DNA from: Bacillota bacterium | GTDB lineage: Bacteria; Bacillota; Clostridia; Acetivibrionales; DSM-1351 | Assembly (NCBI GenBank): GCA_023436515.1 | Contig: JAEZIV010000419.1 | Span: forward strand, 1 to 5,989 | Direction: 5' to 3' | DNA: 5,989 nt | Notes under the pieces: generated by a model | What the model was told of the DNA's origin: nothing | What the model saw: only the letters and a program-made list of their open reading frames with translations | The model's database searches: none | In this document: positions 4,346 through 5,989 of the stretch, in pieces | Layout of the letters: every line of letters starts with the position of its first letter | Numbering within the stretch: position 1 is the first letter of the stretch | Position numbers and translations under genes: made by a program

Positions 4346-5989
4346 TCACACAAGTTGAAATACATCGATTGGATTTATGATAAGAACAACCTTTCCGTTT
4401 CCAAGCAGTGTTGAACCTGAAATTCCCGGAATTGACGCTAACTGACCTTCTAGAGTCTTCACTACGAACTCCTGTTCACTATTAAGCTTGTCCACAATAA
4501 CGGCAAGCTTCTCTGCACCATTTGATAGTATTACAGCATTTAACTCTTCCTGATTATGATTTCTTTCTCCAATGAGAAAAATTTTGCTGAGCCACTCTGC
4601 CCCAATGACATCTCCCCTCAAATGGGTAAAGTATTTACCGTTGAAGGAATGTATGTTATTCTGTTGAATTTTGACTGTCTCAGAAATGTACTCCAAGGGT
4701 ATAATGTAGTTGTCTCCGGATGCTTCTATAATGAGTCCTCTGGAAACTGCTAACGTCAGAGGCAGCTGAATGATCATTTTTGTTCCCTTGTCTACTTCGC
4801 TCTCAATGGTAACATTTCCGTTAATCTTTACTATATTACTCTTAACAATATCCATACCGACTCCTCGGCCTGAAACTTCAGTTATTTGCTTAGCAGTACT
4901 GAAACCCGGCAAAAAAATAAGATTCACCAATTGGCTTCGAGTCAACTTTTCAGCCTCTGTGGTTGTGATAAAACCCTTTTCTATTGCTTTCTCTTTTATC
5001 TTTTCAGCGTCTATACCCTTCCCATCATCTTCTATTTCAATATACACATACTTATTTTTGTTATAAGCCCTTAATGTCAGCTTTCCATTCTCAGGTTTAC
5101 CTTTTGCCACACGATCCTGAGGATTTTCAATACCATGATCAGCAGCATTTCGTATTAAATGTACCAAGGGATCACTGATCTGCTCTATTATTGTCTTATC
5201 AATTTCAGTTCCTTCACCCTCCATAACTAAATCCATCTTTTTTCCTGTCCCTTGAGCTATATCCCTGACAACTCTAGGCATTTTTTGAAATACTGTTCTT
5301 ACTTCGACCATCCTAATAGACATTATTGCATTTTGAAGCTCGTCGGATATTCTGTTAACATATGCTCCTACCTGCTTTACTTCCTTTGACATTTCCGGAA
5401 GATCATACTCCATATTTAGCTTAGCAGAAATGTGCATAAATGAATTTTTTGCAATTAGTAGCTCTGAAATCATATTCATCATTTTATCGATTTTTTCCTG
5501 ATTAACCCGAATACTCTGAGACAAACTGCTTTTTGCTTGAACCTGCTCTGCCTTTGAAGCCATCTCGAGTGGTGCTTGTTCAGCTTTTTGTGCAATAAAA
5601 CAGGAACCCGACTCAATACATACAATAGATGCACCGATTTTCCCTACAATATCCATCTCATTAAAGTCTATAATTTCATTCGCATCAACCGCATATATAA
5701 AAGCTTTTAAATAGTCAGTGACGCTATAAGTTAAATCGATGAGACTTTTATCAAAGCTGCTATCTTTATCTCTAATTAGAGATAATAAGCTTTCAAAGCT
5801 ATGAACCACTTCAGAAAATCTTTTCAGACCCGAAAAAAATGGATTTTGTGTAGATAGTGCAGAGAGATATATCCCTGCCCCGCCCTTTATACTGTGAACA
5901 GTCCTAAATAAGTCATTGATCTCATCACTCTTGTCCCCTCCTTTATCTAATTCAATCAGCAGGTGGTTCTCAATTCGCTCGATGTACTC
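4346..5989 (-). CDS. cheA: Chemotaxis histidine kinase CheA, N-terminus cut off by window edge
   Basis: The frame is open from base 5989 to a TGA at 4348-4346, giving 547 residues. A GTG at 5809 could be mistaken for the start, but the frame continues upstream with clear Hpt sequence, so the true start lies outside. Counting from the window edge: P1/Hpt about 1-105, with phospho-acceptor H32 in LFRTVHSIKGGAG; a linker about 106-158; P3 dimerisation helices about 160-225; P4 ATPase about 230-410, with N box HLIRNAADHGIE (N281), G1 DDGKGID (321-327), F box FLPGFST (359-365) and G2 GRGVGMDIV (374-382); P5 CheW-like about 412-547. All catalytic motifs are intact. There is no room for a P2 CheY/CheB-docking domain between P1 and P3. 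The kinase autophosphorylates in trans on H32 under receptor control and passes phosphate to receiver proteins, presumably including the CheY-like protein at 1167-1559. Probably about 10-20 residues are missing. Confidence 0.95.
   Translation of the reverse strand, partial: EYIERIENHLLIELDKGGDKSDEINDLFRTVHSIKGGAGIYLSALSTQNPFFSGLKRFSEVVHSFESLLSLIRDKDSSFDKSLIDLTYSVTDYLKAFIYAVDANEIIDFNEMDIVGKIGASIVCIESGSCFIAQKAEQAPLEMASKAEQVQAKSSLSQSIRVNQEKIDKMMNMISELLIAKNSFMHISAKLNMEYDLPEMSKEVKQVGAYVNRISDELQNAIMSIRMVEVRTVFQKMPRVVRDIAQGTGKKMDLVMEGEGTEIDKTIIEQISDPLVHLIRNAADHGIENPQDRVAKGKPENGKLTLRAYNKNKYVYIEIEDDGKGIDAEKIKEKAIEKGFITTTEAEKLTRSQLVNLIFLPGFSTAKQITEVSGRGVGMDIVKSNIVKINGNVTIESEVDKGTKMIIQLPLTLAVSRGLIIEASGDNYIIPLEYISETVKIQQNNIHSFNGKYFTHLRGDVIGAEWLSKIFLIGERNHNQEELNAVILSNGAEKLAVIVDKLNSEQEFVVKTLEGQLASIPGISGSTLLGNGKVVLIINPIDVFQLV

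Noticed and set aside
4556..5178. Several plus-strand open frames inside cheA
   Set aside because: They are antisense shadows of the well-supported CheA frame, without ribosome binding sites or recognisable domains.
5807..5809. GTG codon as the start of CheA
   Set aside because: The frame continues upstream to the window edge and encodes the Hpt domain with its phospho-acceptor histidine, so this is an internal valine codon.
1..5989. CRISPR array, tRNA, rRNA or complete insertion sequence
   Set aside because: No regularly spaced repeats, no tRNA-like cloverleaf arms, and no transposase gene with paired terminal inverted repeats were seen.

Overview
The window looks like a chromosomal segment of an AT-rich, low-GC Gram-positive bacterium, most likely a motile or surface-sensing member of the Clostridia. 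This rests on strong AGGAGG-type ribosome binding sites, AT-biased codon use, sigma-A-like promoters and the family affinities of the proteins. The species cannot be named from the sequence alone.

The right two thirds (about 1167-5989) is a chemosensory locus read entirely on the minus strand. In transcription order it holds: a CheA histidine kinase (4346-5989, missing only its extreme N-terminus at the window edge, and apparently lacking a P2 domain); a ParA/MinD-type ATPase (3456-4223); a protein made of three tandem CheW domains behind a lysine/arginine-rich tail (1886-3466, start overlapping the end of the ATPase gene by 11 nt); a 326-nt gene-poor spacer with repeats (1560-1885); and a single-domain CheY-like response regulator (1167-1559). 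A rho-independent terminator at 1051-1082 closes this block. CheA would phosphorylate the receiver protein, the triple-CheW protein would couple CheA to receptors or build the array, and the ATPase would most plausibly position or segregate the array, by analogy with ParC/ParP of Vibrio and PpfA/TlpT of Rhodobacter. No receptor, CheR, CheB, CheC or CheD is in view.

The left third (1-1050) is an accessory patch. It contains the start of a secreted protein with a bacterial Ig-like (Big_2-type) domain (1-411, minus, running off the window) with its own promoter. Upstream of that is a small gene (457-626, minus) with a good promoter and ribosome binding site but a one-base frameshift. Facing the other way is a short, startless 3' end of a coding sequence (667-822, plus) followed by a clear terminator (860-899). 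The mix of a frameshifted gene and a truncated gene end suggests past rearrangement or insertion next to the chemosensory operon.

Stretches without a convincing gene are 823-1166 (two terminators facing the two flanking transcription units and one promoter-like site) and 1560-1885 (inverted repeats, a tandem duplication and a startless open frame).
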